Source: Bin55 sp963664665 (GTDB lineage: Bacteria > Pseudomonadota > Gammaproteobacteria > Pseudomonadales > Azotimanducaceae). From it: 64,000 nt of DNA. The stretch spans positions 372,001-436,000 of the forward strand of contig CAXXMH010000008.1 of NCBI GenBank assembly GCA_963664665.2. Direction: 5' to 3'. The notes under the pieces were generated by a model. It did no database searches. It was not told the origin of the DNA and worked only from the letters and a program-made list of their open reading frames with translations. Shown one piece after another: positions 25,856-34,394 of the stretch (position 1 is its first letter; the number at the start of each line of letters is the position of its first letter). The translations under genes and the position numbers were made by a program.

Positions 25856-28102
25856 CTACTCGACTGTGAATGAAAGGGACTGATAACCCGCGGTTGCCAT
25901 CGCGTTCGCGACGTCTTCCTGCGTGCCCGGGCACAGCGCGACGATGCTCCCGCCCCCACCAGCGCCGGTAATTTTCGCACCTACCGCGCCGCTGCTACGC
26001 GCCAGGAAGACGAGCTCTTCTAAAGCGGGCGTTGATAACTGGAGGGCGTTTAGACAACCGTGCGCCATGTTCATCAGCTCGCCAAGTTCAGAAAAGTTGC
26101 CGTGTGTGAAGGCTTCGGTTCCGTCGGTCGCGATGGACGCGAGTTGATCGAAAATCATGTCATAGGCGACCTGACGCCGTTCGCGTGCCTGACGCACTTG
26201 CTCGACCATATTGGCGGTCAAGCTTTCCTTTCCGGACATACCGACCACCAACGGTACCGGTTGTGCCGGTCGGACAATTTCGTGCGCGACGTCATCGGGA
26301 TTTTTCGGTTGCTTGTACAGCATCGGTTCTCCGTAAGTCGCAATGGTGTTGTCGACGCCGGACGGATTCCCGTGCGCCGAGCGCTCACATTCGAATGCGA
26401 GTTCGTTAACCTGTTCGTCGTTGAGCCCAAGCTCGAAGGCGTCGCTTAACGCGCGTATCACAGCGACTGCAATCGCCGCCGAGCCACCTAAACCCATTGC
26501 CCTGGGTACATTCGGGAAGACCTCGATAGCCAAGGATTCCTCGTTCAGACCCAGACGTCGGAGCAGCATGGCTAATACACCTACTAGCCCTTGTGGGTTA
26601 GCCTCGTCTATATGAATGGGTTGCTCAATTCCCCATCTCGGAATGAGCAAGACAGGTTCTTCTGCAGGTAGGACTCGTGCCTCGACAGCTAATGAAAGCG
26701 GAACTGCCAACGCGGGTCGTCCGTACACAACCGAGTGTTCGCCGAGTAAGATGACTTTACCGCACGAGGAGCTGCGAGCGTGCTCGGCTTCTTCGTCGGT
26801 TTGGGTAGAGCGCAATCGTCGCAGTATGTCCTGCGCTCGCCAGACTTTGATGTCCCCTTCCTCGATGAGGGCGTCAACGACCTCGTCGAAATACTCATCA
26901 GGTACGTTTGCGGTAGAGGCAACGCTCCGTGCGTGCAGGTTCATATGGTGCTGTTGAATCCCAGCCGTTGACAGCGAACGAAGGGCAGCGAAATTCTGGG
27001 CGATACCGACCGCGCCCATGATTCCGGCAAGTTCCGGCGCATTCGGTGAACCAAGGATTCGATGATTAATCGCGACCGTTGGATTCGTCTCAAGCGAGCC
27101 ACCGACGGTACCAACCTTCATCGGCATATGCAAGCTACCTTGCAGCGCACCGCTTTCGGACTTGGACCATGAGGTAAGCGCACGATATCGCCCTTCCGCA
27201 GCTGCGTATGCATGAGCGGCTGCTTCAATGGCACGGAAATCGTTACCAGTCGCGAGTGCGACGGCATCAATACCGTTCATGATCCCTTTGTTGTGCGTGA
27301 CTGCTCGATACGGGTCAGCGCATGCCCAATCATTCGCCAGGATGATGCCGTCTCGTACTCGCTCGCCCGAATAGTCGCCTGTTGCGAGATTCTCGACTGG
27401 AATCGTGAGTGTGGCAGTGACCATGGATCGATCGGTGAGATTTGAAAGAATCCGCAAAAATACCGTACCGTCGGAGATGGTCTCTATCAGGCTTGCGACA
27501 CCTTCACACATGCTGTTGACGACGTTGGCACCCATTGCGTCGCGAGTGTCGACCAAGAGGTGCAGGACGACAAGAGTCTCGCCAGATTCGCCGACGTCTG
27601 GATGAACGTGAACCTCGATGTCGACGGCACCACCGCCGCGTGCCACCATCTTGGGGTGGAGGCTGTTAGCCAGATTCAGAATGGCCTCACGGTTCTCCAT
27701 TAGCACTTCTTTGGCCGCGTCTGCGTCATCGATATTTGCGATTTGAACTTGACCAATTAAGATCGGATCGGTGGTTTCGACTTCGATGCCACCTGACAGG
27801 CGCATGATTCGCGCTGCACCGGATAAACCCGCCACGATCGAGGGTTCCTCGACGACTAGCGGTACGACGTAATCCCTACCGTTAATCAGAAAGTTCAGAC
27901 CGAGACCAAGGGGTAGTCCCATCACACCTACGACGTTTTCGATCATCCGATCGGCTGTTGGCGTACGCAAGGTGTGCGTGCCACTGACAAGTGCATGGAC
28001 ATCGGCCGTGCTCAACATTTTCCGTTCTTGCAACGCCTGAATTCGTGCTGGCACGTCAAGTTTGAAGAATCCTGGGATCCTAGAGTTGGATGTTTGCGCC
28101 AT
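25856..28102 (-). CDS. Fused class II HMG-CoA reductase / mevalonate kinase
   Basis: The 748-residue product is two enzymes in one chain. Residues 1 to about 430 align closely with class II (Pseudomonas mevalonii-type) HMG-CoA reductase. They include ENVVGVMGLPLG, the catalytic Glu86 in VVEEPS, Lys272 in THNKGIMNG, Asp288 in ATGND and His386 in QQHHMNLHAR. After a short charged linker (about 430-445), residues 446-748 form a GHMP-type mevalonate kinase: GKVILLGEHSVVYGRPALAV, the ATP loop MGLGGSAA (about 536-543), HGNPSGVDN with catalytic Asp584, and KITGAGGGG near the end. Both halves look intact, so one chain could reduce HMG-CoA to mevalonate and phosphorylate it. Class II reductases can also work in mevalonate breakdown; fusion to the kinase argues for isoprenoid synthesis. 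It overlaps the phosphomevalonate kinase gene by 23 bases. Confidence 0.93.
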   Translation of the reverse strand: MAQTSNSRIPGFFKLDVPARIQALQERKMLSTADVHALVSGTHTLRTPTADRMIENVVGVMGLPLGLGLNFLINGRDYVVPLVVEEPSIVAGLSGAARIMRLSGGIEVETTDPILIGQVQIANIDDADAAKEVLMENREAILNLANSLHPKMVARGGGAVDIEVHVHPDVGESGETLVVLHLLVDTRDAMGANVVNSMCEGVASLIETISDGTVFLRILSNLTDRSMVTATLTIPVENLATGDYSGERVRDGIILANDWACADPYRAVTHNKGIMNGIDAVALATGNDFRAIEAAAHAYAAAEGRYRALTSWSKSESGALQGSLHMPMKVGTVGGSLETNPTVAINHRILGSPNAPELAGIMGAVGIAQNFAALRSLSTAGIQQHHMNLHARSVASTANVPDEYFDEVVDALIEEGDIKVWRAQDILRRLRSTQTDEEAEHARSSSCGKVILLGEHSVVYGRPALAVPLSLAVEARVLPAEEPVLLIPRWGIEQPIHIDEANPQGLVGVLAMLLRRLGLNEESLAIEVFPNVPRAMGLGGSAAIAVAVIRALSDAFELGLNDEQVNELAFECERSAHGNPSGVDNTIATYGEPMLYKQPKNPDDVAHEIVRPAQPVPLVVGMSGKESLTANMVEQVRQARERRQVAYDMIFDQLASIATDGTEAFTHGNFSELGELMNMAHGCLNALQLSTPALEELVFLARSSGAVGAKITGAGGGGSIVALCPGTQEDVANAMATAGYQSLSFTVE

Positions 28103-29042
28103 GATTTTCGATCGTCAAGTTCAATATGGTCAGACCTTCGCGGGTCACGTTTCGTTCAAATGTATCAAGGGTTCGTGGGTCGCTGCTAAACGCTACGCCA
28201 GTGTCGCTGCCTCCCGCACCACAAGGTTTATAGAGTACACCAGCTTCTTCCGCAAGATTATGTGCGATTAGGTGTTGGGTGCCGTATATACCGAGACCTG
28301 TTTCACGGTCAAAGTTCAGTACAAACTGGTTGAGCTTTTCCATGCGTTTTAGAAATTTCGCCAGATCGCCAATAGCGTCAGCTACAGCGTTTGCTAACTG
28401 TTTCCATGTCGCGATCTCTGAGAGGGAACGGTCGTCGATGAAAGCTCGAAATCTTGCGAGCATCGGCTCCGTATCGGTGCTCGCACCGGTAAATACGAAT
28501 CGCATTTGTAGTCCAGGAGGTGGCGTGACTCGCATCCCAGTACGGTTTTGAAAGCGTGTTAGACCTCCTAGTCGCGCTGCGACGATATCCAGGCCGCTGC
28601 CATTGCTTCCGTGCAAGGAATTATGAAGGTCAATCAGCGTCGAGGTTGAGAAGCGATATTGGGAAACATGGCCTAGCACTTCTGCAAGAGCGACCAAGAT
28701 TGCGGCACTGGATCCAATACCGAGCTTCTGGTTGTTTTGATAGAACGTGGTGGTATCGAGTGAAAATTCGGCATGTTGAGGCAGTTTGGATCGGTCCGGT
28801 AATGCATCGATCAACGTTTGCAGAAGTGGTTGCTCGCCGTTTTCTAACAGAGCATCCAGCGTGTCAAACACGGAAGGCAGAGTGACATTTGAGTCGACCT
28901 TCCATCCACCCGCCGATGTGGCGGTCAAAGTAGCAGATGCCATGCGATCCACGGCTAAGACGAGCGCGGGCGCACCTAGAAGCGCAATGTAGTCGCCGGA
29001 GAGTACGAGCTTGCCGGGCGCAAGTCCTGATATACGGGTCAC
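28080..29042 (-). CDS. Phosphomevalonate kinase (GHMP family)
   Basis: The 320-residue kinase starts at a GTG. It shows the GHMP motif 1 GLAPGKLVLSGDYIALLGAPAL, the ATP-binding LGIGSSAAILVAL, HGSNGSGLDIVAARLGG (ERG8-type, with the acidic catalytic Asp) and the C-terminal CGAGGSDTGVAF. The SGDY...GAPALV start and GSGLD motif favour phosphomevalonate kinase over mevalonate kinase. It is the first gene of the mevalonate cluster, and its 3' end overlaps the reductase/kinase fusion gene. It would convert mevalonate 5-phosphate to the diphosphate. HMG-CoA synthase, the decarboxylase and IPP isomerase are not in this window. Confidence 0.85.
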   Translation of the reverse strand: MTRISGLAPGKLVLSGDYIALLGAPALVLAVDRMASATLTATSAGGWKVDSNVTLPSVFDTLDALLENGEQPLLQTLIDALPDRSKLPQHAEFSLDTTTFYQNNQKLGIGSSAAILVALAEVLGHVSQYRFSTSTLIDLHNSLHGSNGSGLDIVAARLGGLTRFQNRTGMRVTPPPGLQMRFVFTGASTDTEPMLARFRAFIDDRSLSEIATWKQLANAVADAIGDLAKFLKRMEKLNQFVLNFDRETGLGIYGTQHLIAHNLAEEAGVLYKPCGAGGSDTGVAFSSDPRTLDTFERNVTREGLTILNLTIENHGANIQL

Positions 29043-29186
29043 TTCGTTATGCGATTACGACGGGTGATCTTCTGCTTCCTGCAGTTCATCCGCATTGTAA
29101 AAGGCAGGCTCCGCCCTGTGCCCGATGCAGATATGCACAATCGACACGCTCCTATTGCGGCTATCTGACGTTTCGACTGACTCGCC

Positions 29187-30395
29187 ATGCACAAAGCTTC
29201 ACGTTTGGACCACCACCTTGAAACCCGCGCCGTCCATGGTGGCGAGCGAGTAGACGAATTGACCGGTGCATCCGCTCCCAATATCGTGATGTCCTCAACT
29301 TTCGTGTCGGATGATCCGGCAGGATTTTCGATTAAGGAATTCGAAGAAGATCGACCCTATGTCTATACGCGTTGGGGAAATCCCACGATCGAGATGCTCG
29401 AAAAGAAGCTGATGAGCCTTGAGGAGGCAGAACACTGCATTGCACTCGCATCCGGTATGGCGGCAACCACCACATTATTACTTGGTTTACTTGAATCTGG
29501 TGATCACATGGTTATCAGTGATGTGTGTTATCCAGGTACAGCAGAATACGTGCGCGAGAGCCTCTCCAAATATGGCATCACCTCAACGCCAGTTGACACA
29601 AGCCAAGCCGAATTAGTGGCGACCGCTATTCAGCCGAACACCAAGCTAGTTTGGGTTGAAACACCCGCCAATCCGACACTTCGCTTGACGGATATCGCAG
29701 CGGTCGCTGACGTAGCTCATGCGCACGATATCCCACTTGTCGTGGATTCAACGTTTGCGACTCCGGTAGTCACACGACCTCTTACGCTCGGCGCGGACTA
29801 CGTGATCCATTCTCTCACCAAGTACATCGGAGGTCACGGGGATTCGATTGGTGGCGCAATTCTGGGCAGTCGAGAACGAATTGAAGCGCTCCGTAATGAC
29901 GCCATGATCCATCTTGGCGGGATCATCAGCCCGTTTAACGCCTGGTTGATCGCTCGAGGCGCTGCGACGCTACCGGCACGAATGCGTATGCACGCTGAGT
30001 CAGCGATGCAAGTGGCAGAATTCCTTGAAGGTCATCCTGCGGTACTTCAAGTTAATTACCCAGGTTTACGTAGCCATCCTCAACATGCATTGGCAAAGCA
30101 GCAGATGGATAGTTATTCGGGCATGCTCTCTTTCCAGGCAAAGGATGGTGACGCTACGGCGCATCGATTTGCGAAGGAATTGGAAGTATTCCATTTCGCC
30201 GTCTCCCTTGGTCACAGCCGAAGTTTGATGTATTGGGTTCCCACTGAGGAAGCGCTAAGCACTGGACTCTCACTCAACGCTGAACAGACCGAGCGCTATC
30301 GGGAATTTGCAGGGGATGGGCTATTTCGTGTATCTGTCGGGTTAGAACATCCAGACGATCTGTGTGAGGATTTAGCGCGCGTATTAGGGAACTAG
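29187..30395 (+). CDS. Cys/Met metabolism PLP-dependent enzyme (cystathionine gamma-synthase / methionine gamma-lyase type)
   Basis: The 402-residue member of the transsulfuration PLP family has the N-terminal TRAVHGGERVDELTGASAPNI, YVYTRWGNPTIEMLEKKLMSLE, the ASGMAATTTLLLGLL cofactor loop and the PLP-lysine motif HSLTKYIGGHGDSIGG. SLGHSRSLMYWVP and RVSVGLEHPDDLCEDL lie at the C-terminus. The exact reaction (gamma-synthase, beta-lyase or gamma-lyase) cannot be decided from motifs. Divergent from the mevalonate operon, with about 145 bases between them that must hold both promoters. Confidence 0.88.
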   Translation: MHKASRLDHHLETRAVHGGERVDELTGASAPNIVMSSTFVSDDPAGFSIKEFEEDRPYVYTRWGNPTIEMLEKKLMSLEEAEHCIALASGMAATTTLLLGLLESGDHMVISDVCYPGTAEYVRESLSKYGITSTPVDTSQAELVATAIQPNTKLVWVETPANPTLRLTDIAAVADVAHAHDIPLVVDSTFATPVVTRPLTLGADYVIHSLTKYIGGHGDSIGGAILGSRERIEALRNDAMIHLGGIISPFNAWLIARGAATLPARMRMHAESAMQVAEFLEGHPAVLQVNYPGLRSHPQHALAKQQMDSYSGMLSFQAKDGDATAHRFAKELEVFHFAVSLGHSRSLMYWVPTEEALSTGLSLNAEQTERYREFAGDGLFRVSVGLEHPDDLCEDLARVLGN

Positions 30396-30427
30396 CTTGC
30401 TATAGTCGCCTCGGTTCGAACTTTAGG

Positions 30428-31348
30428 TTAGTTGTCGACTACGACACGGAACCCGCAGTTACCTGTGGAAGCATTAGGCGCATTCGCGTAACGAGCCGCG
30501 ACGCGATATCGATTGCAGTAGCTTTCGTGGCAAAGATACGAACCACCCTTCAGGACCTTCCCTGTTCGAAATTGCGCGGACTTATGGCTAGTTCCAAACC
30601 AGTCTTCGCACCACTCCCAGACGTTACCTGCCATGTTGTATAGACCATATCCATTAGGGTCAAACGCGTCGACCGGCGCGGTTCCCGAGTAGCCGTCTGC
30701 GCAGGTGTTCTCATTGGGAAATCGACCTTGCCAGATATTGCAGCGATGCTTACCGTTAGGCGTGAGATCATCGCCCCACGGATATCGCTTCTGATCAAGT
30801 CCACCGCGCGCTGCGAATTCCCACTCCGCTTCGCTCGGCAGTCGGCCTCCTACCCAGCTACAGAAAGCTTTCGCGTCATTCCAAGAGACGTGCACGACAG
30901 GATGCTTATCGAGGTTCTTTAGACTCGAGCCGGTGCCATACGGACGTCGCCAGCAAGCACCATCGGCAGCGATCCACCAAGACGCCCCGTCGACGCGTCT
31001 TGCGGTAGTGGTACGCTTTCGTTTCCGATTACTGTAGAAGAGATGGAAGACAAATGACCAACCGATGCGCTCCGCATCCGTTTCATATCCGGTATCGCGA
31101 ACGAATTGACGGAATTGCGCGTTAGTGACTGTAGTCGTCGCGATCGAGAACGAATCGACTTCGACGTTTCGTACTGGACCTTCGTGGTCCTCTTGGTTGA
31201 TGTCACCGTCTTCGGACCCCATTCGAAATTCAGACTTTGAGAGTCGTACAAAAGTCTGATTTAGTTCTTTGTCGCCTTCATAACGCGTGAATGAACGAGC
31301 GTTCGTCTCAACACACGGCATACAGCAAGGCGAGTCGCTGTGACTCAT
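30428..31348 (-). CDS. Formylglycine-generating enzyme (sulfatase-activating)
   Basis: The 306-residue FGE/SUMF1-type protein keeps the features of a genuine sulfatase activator. FRMGSEDGDINQEDHEGPVRNVEVDSF lies at the N-terminus, with HPVVHVSWNDAKAFCSWVGGRLPSEAEWEFAARGG in the middle. The active-site cysteine pair Cys273 and Cys278 lies in GGSYLCHESYCNRYR, spaced as in human SUMF1. It oxidises a cysteine in type I sulfatases to formylglycine. The N-terminus has an extra SPCCMPC cysteine cluster. No sulfatase is encoded within the window, so its client lies elsewhere. Confidence 0.9.
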   Translation of the reverse strand: MSHSDSPCCMPCVETNARSFTRYEGDKELNQTFVRLSKSEFRMGSEDGDINQEDHEGPVRNVEVDSFSIATTTVTNAQFRQFVRDTGYETDAERIGWSFVFHLFYSNRKRKRTTTARRVDGASWWIAADGACWRRPYGTGSSLKNLDKHPVVHVSWNDAKAFCSWVGGRLPSEAEWEFAARGGLDQKRYPWGDDLTPNGKHRCNIWQGRFPNENTCADGYSGTAPVDAFDPNGYGLYNMAGNVWEWCEDWFGTSHKSAQFRTGKVLKGGSYLCHESYCNRYRVAARYANAPNASTGNCGFRVVVDN

Positions 31349-31461
31349 GCTCGCACCCCGTTCTGACTCACGTCGAACACGTTAGTTTCGCTAAAGAGTT
31401 GGCATGGACGATTTGAGGAGGAAACGCAGAGCGAGATCAATGGTTGAATTTGTGGTTCCAA

Positions 31462-32544
31462 CTATCGCCAGTTCGTGCCGACTTCCTGATTAGTCATCAT
31501 TTCTGTAGCGGCCGCTCCTGCTTGCTCCAACTCTTCGTTCGTGTACTCGCCAATTTGTTCGTGTAACCACGATTCACTAACGTTTGCTCGCCTCATTCTC
31601 AGCCACGTTGAAGCGGCGATGAAATGTTTAAGCCGAGCTGCCTTTACTTCAGCGGCGCTCGAGTAGATACCTGGATCCTTAACGTGGAGTAGCTCTGCCA
31701 TCACGGGTTCGATGCGTTGCCATTGGCTAAGCGTGTTTGATTCGTACCCATATTCAGTTCGGACGAAGTTACTGCTTAGTCGGTCGGCAACACCCATAAG
31801 TTGATACGCTTCAAATCCTTGTTCGACCCACCACCAGCCCTCCTCACCACTTTCGGGTCTCCCGCCGAATCTCATCGTATTTTCGAACACTCCGAGTGAA
31901 GCGAGTGCTTTCTCAGGCACCTTAGCGCACTTCGCTGCAATCCACGCATGTCGGAAGTAAGCGTTTTCTATTCCCCACCGCTTCTGCCAGTATGAATCGC
32001 TATCGAAGAGTCGCTCAAGTAAGTTGAGAGTCCAAGGGTAATCGATCCCGTCTTTGAAACGACCAGCTAGCCAGTAGAAGCCACCCGCACACCTGTACTT
32101 GAGTACTGCATAGTCAGCGATCACCGCTGCGTTACATCGATTCGCAAGTTCGCTACCAATCGCTTGTTCGTTTGGGGACATGCAATATGTGTCGCCGAGT
32201 GTGTCGAGGACGATATTTCTTTTGCCTATAGGATCGTCAAGAACATAGCGCCAAGTAAGCGTATTGTCTTGTGCAGTGAACGGTATCAGTAGAGGTATCT
32301 CGTCGAGAAACTTCTGATTAAGTCTCGATTCACATTGTTCTGAGAAACCGCCAAGAACACCACGTTCCGCGACTGGTTTGTCCAATCCAGGGCAGTTTAA
32401 GTGAAACTCGTCTGTGGATTCGCCAGACCAATAGGCAGGTGTTCCGGGTATGCGCACGTCTGCCTTGACATCAAATGTCGAAGCCGTCAGCAGGATATAT
32501 CCGCATACTGTTACAGCGGTATGCCTCCACTTTTGGCGCTTCAT
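31462..32544 (-). CDS. Exported protein of unknown function, 360 residues
   Basis: Not recognised. It has a signal peptide (MKRQKWRHTAVTVCGYILLTASTFDVKA) and a mature part with many cysteines (FHLNCPG, SEQCESR, DTYCMSP, NRCNAAV, KYRCAGGF), plausible for periplasmic disulfides. Tryptophan- and aromatic-rich helical segments follow (YWQKRWGIENAYFRHAWIAAKC, EEGWWWVEQGFEAYQLM). GGAG lies 6 bases before the ATG, so the start is good. It is divergent from the PhyH/TonB pair and may share the palindrome at 32633 with it. Confidence 0.7.
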   Translation of the reverse strand: MKRQKWRHTAVTVCGYILLTASTFDVKADVRIPGTPAYWSGESTDEFHLNCPGLDKPVAERGVLGGFSEQCESRLNQKFLDEIPLLIPFTAQDNTLTWRYVLDDPIGKRNIVLDTLGDTYCMSPNEQAIGSELANRCNAAVIADYAVLKYRCAGGFYWLAGRFKDGIDYPWTLNLLERLFDSDSYWQKRWGIENAYFRHAWIAAKCAKVPEKALASLGVFENTMRFGGRPESGEEGWWWVEQGFEAYQLMGVADRLSSNFVRTEYGYESNTLSQWQRIEPVMAELLHVKDPGIYSSAAEVKAARLKHFIAASTWLRMRRANVSESWLHEQIGEYTNEELEQAGAAATEMMTNQEVGTNWR

Positions 32545-32632
32545 TTGCGCTCCAATCTGGTTCTGTTCCCGTCTCAGTTTCTAGTCGATATGCACATGGA
32601 AGCGATGTTATTTATATGGACTACCTTGACTT

Positions 32633-32644
32633 GAGAACGTTCTC
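32633..32644. promoter_or_regulatory. Perfect 12-base palindrome, LacI-family-type operator
   Basis: GAGAACGTTCTC is a perfect palindrome centred on CG. It lies in the 269-base divergent region between the exported unknown protein and the PhyH/TonB-receptor pair. The pattern resembles operators of LacI-family repressors (central ACGT, half-site TGAGAA). The regulator is not in the window, so the assignment is inferred from shape only. Nothing else was recognised in this gap. Confidence 0.45.
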
Positions 32645-32813
32645 GTATTGATTTAGTAGATGGAATCGGATTGTGTGAATTGCTAAATCGCCGGAATTTA
32701 AACGTATCTAGAGAGGCGGGTTGCTTTGGTTGACCATACAATTCTGCGCACTTTGACCCTCGCTGCACTGCCTCATCTCCGGCTCGCGCAGCCTTTCGGC
32801 ATTCACGATACCC

Positions 32814-34394
32814 ATGACCAAAAATCACGCCTTGACCGACCTCGAGATGTGTCAATTCTTGGATTTAGGGTATCACATCGTCGACTCAAGCGGTATCCCG
32901 GAGACCACCCATGATCGGTTGTTTGAAGCTGCGGTTGACATACACCAGAGACGTGCGGAACTCTCAAACCCGCGAGCTAGTCTAGAAGCCGTCGCCGATA
33001 ACCTACACGTTCAAGTTCCGTTGTTGAACGAGTTATTTCAGAGCGATGCGCTAGATGGAGCATTGTCTTCAATCCTAGGTCCCCGCTATTTCCGGTACGG
33101 GCACTCGTTTATTCATCAGAGCGGCGCGTACGACCAGTCCTACCACAAAGATTCGCCGTTACCCTGGGGTACGCGCGGCGGTCTTCGCTCTCATCGCCCC
33201 AATTGGGCGATGCTGTTTTACTACCCGCAAGCGGTCGCGCTCGATATGGGACCGACGGAAATCTTGCCTGGCACGCAGTATTGGAATGTCAATCGTGAAG
33301 GTACGGGACGGACAGAAGGTGAAGATCGGTTCGAGGGGACCTTGAATCAAGATGTCGTGAATGGCATGAACGAGGTCGAGAGAGAGCGGTACTTTCACAA
33401 GCAAGTGCTCGAATTCGATCGAAACGTGAAACCGTTGCGCCTCCAGTTACCGAAGGGCTCGCTGGTCCTTGTTCATTTCGACTTGTTTCATCGTGGTACC
33501 CGCAGTGTCGGTGATGACGCTCGGTTCATGTACAAGTTCTGGTATGTACGTACAACCGAACCACGCGAATCAAACCGACGACGTGTGATTGAGTATCGAG
33601 CACGTGATCCCCGCCGGCAAGCGTTGGTCGCCAAAAACGCAGCTTGGCTTGGCTTGGAAGTACAGCATCGTGCTGAACCGTGTGAACATGAAGCAGTCGT
33701 TCAGGAAGCGGAGAGGATGGCGCAAGCCCATGGGGAAGTCGAGACCAATGTTGGTTCGGTCGTAGATGCGTGTCTTCAAGAAGATGAAGCGAATCGACGG
33801 AGTGCAATGTACGCACTTGCGGGTCACGACGAGGAATCGATCGTGGTTGCGAGCGACCTCCGCTTATTCCCCAACACACAGGCTCGATGCTGCGCAGCAT
33901 TCTTATTGGGTGAGCTCCACGAACCCCGAACCGCTGATATCGACTCACTATTGCAACTGATCGCTGACGAGTCGGACACCGATGTCAGAATGACGGCGTC
34001 CAACGCATTGGGTAGAGCGCTGCGTCGGCGCATCGCGAATGGCGAATATTGGCTTCCTGAAGGTTTTGGGTCGATCTTAGACAAGGTGCTTCGAGACGCA
34101 CGTGAACGCAAGACGCGAAGTGGCGTAACGCAAAGCGGCGAACGCCAATGCATCTATGTCGCGCTTCTAAACATCGTTTCGAGTGCTGCCGAACAAGGCG
34201 TGCATTCGGATGCGCTGGAACAGATTTCAACGTTGCTCTGCGAACGGATCAGTGGCGAATCTGACCGTTATGCGAAGAGCACGGCGATAGAGATTCTTGT
34301 GCGGCTCGCATCAATGGGTGATCTCCAAGCTGTCGAAGCCAGTTTGAAGGTATTGCGAGCGGAACGCTGGAGCGTGACAGGAGCCGCTGCATGA
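32814..34394 (+). CDS. Phytanoyl-CoA dioxygenase (PhyH) domain protein with helical-repeat tail
   Basis: The 526-residue protein has an Fe(II)/2-oxoglutarate dioxygenase fold in residues 1 to about 270. The HxD pair is His111/Asp113 (SYHKDSP), the PhyH signature is MGPTEILPGTQYW, the distal His226 lies in HFDLFHRGTR, and Arg237 may bind 2-oxoglutarate. The second half (about 300-526) is alpha-helical with HEAT-like units (ANRRSAMYALAGHDEE, ARCCAAFLLGELHEP, TDVRMTASNALGRAL). Substrate unknown; it lacks a signal peptide. Its stop overlaps the TonB-receptor start (ATGA), so the two are translationally coupled. The Shine-Dalgarno before the chosen ATG is weak. Confidence 0.82.
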   Translation: MTKNHALTDLEMCQFLDLGYHIVDSSGIPETTHDRLFEAAVDIHQRRAELSNPRASLEAVADNLHVQVPLLNELFQSDALDGALSSILGPRYFRYGHSFIHQSGAYDQSYHKDSPLPWGTRGGLRSHRPNWAMLFYYPQAVALDMGPTEILPGTQYWNVNREGTGRTEGEDRFEGTLNQDVVNGMNEVERERYFHKQVLEFDRNVKPLRLQLPKGSLVLVHFDLFHRGTRSVGDDARFMYKFWYVRTTEPRESNRRRVIEYRARDPRRQALVAKNAAWLGLEVQHRAEPCEHEAVVQEAERMAQAHGEVETNVGSVVDACLQEDEANRRSAMYALAGHDEESIVVASDLRLFPNTQARCCAAFLLGELHEPRTADIDSLLQLIADESDTDVRMTASNALGRALRRRIANGEYWLPEGFGSILDKVLRDARERKTRSGVTQSGERQCIYVALLNIVSSAAEQGVHSDALEQISTLLCERISGESDRYAKSTAIEILVRLASMGDLQAVEASLKVLRAERWSVTGAAA

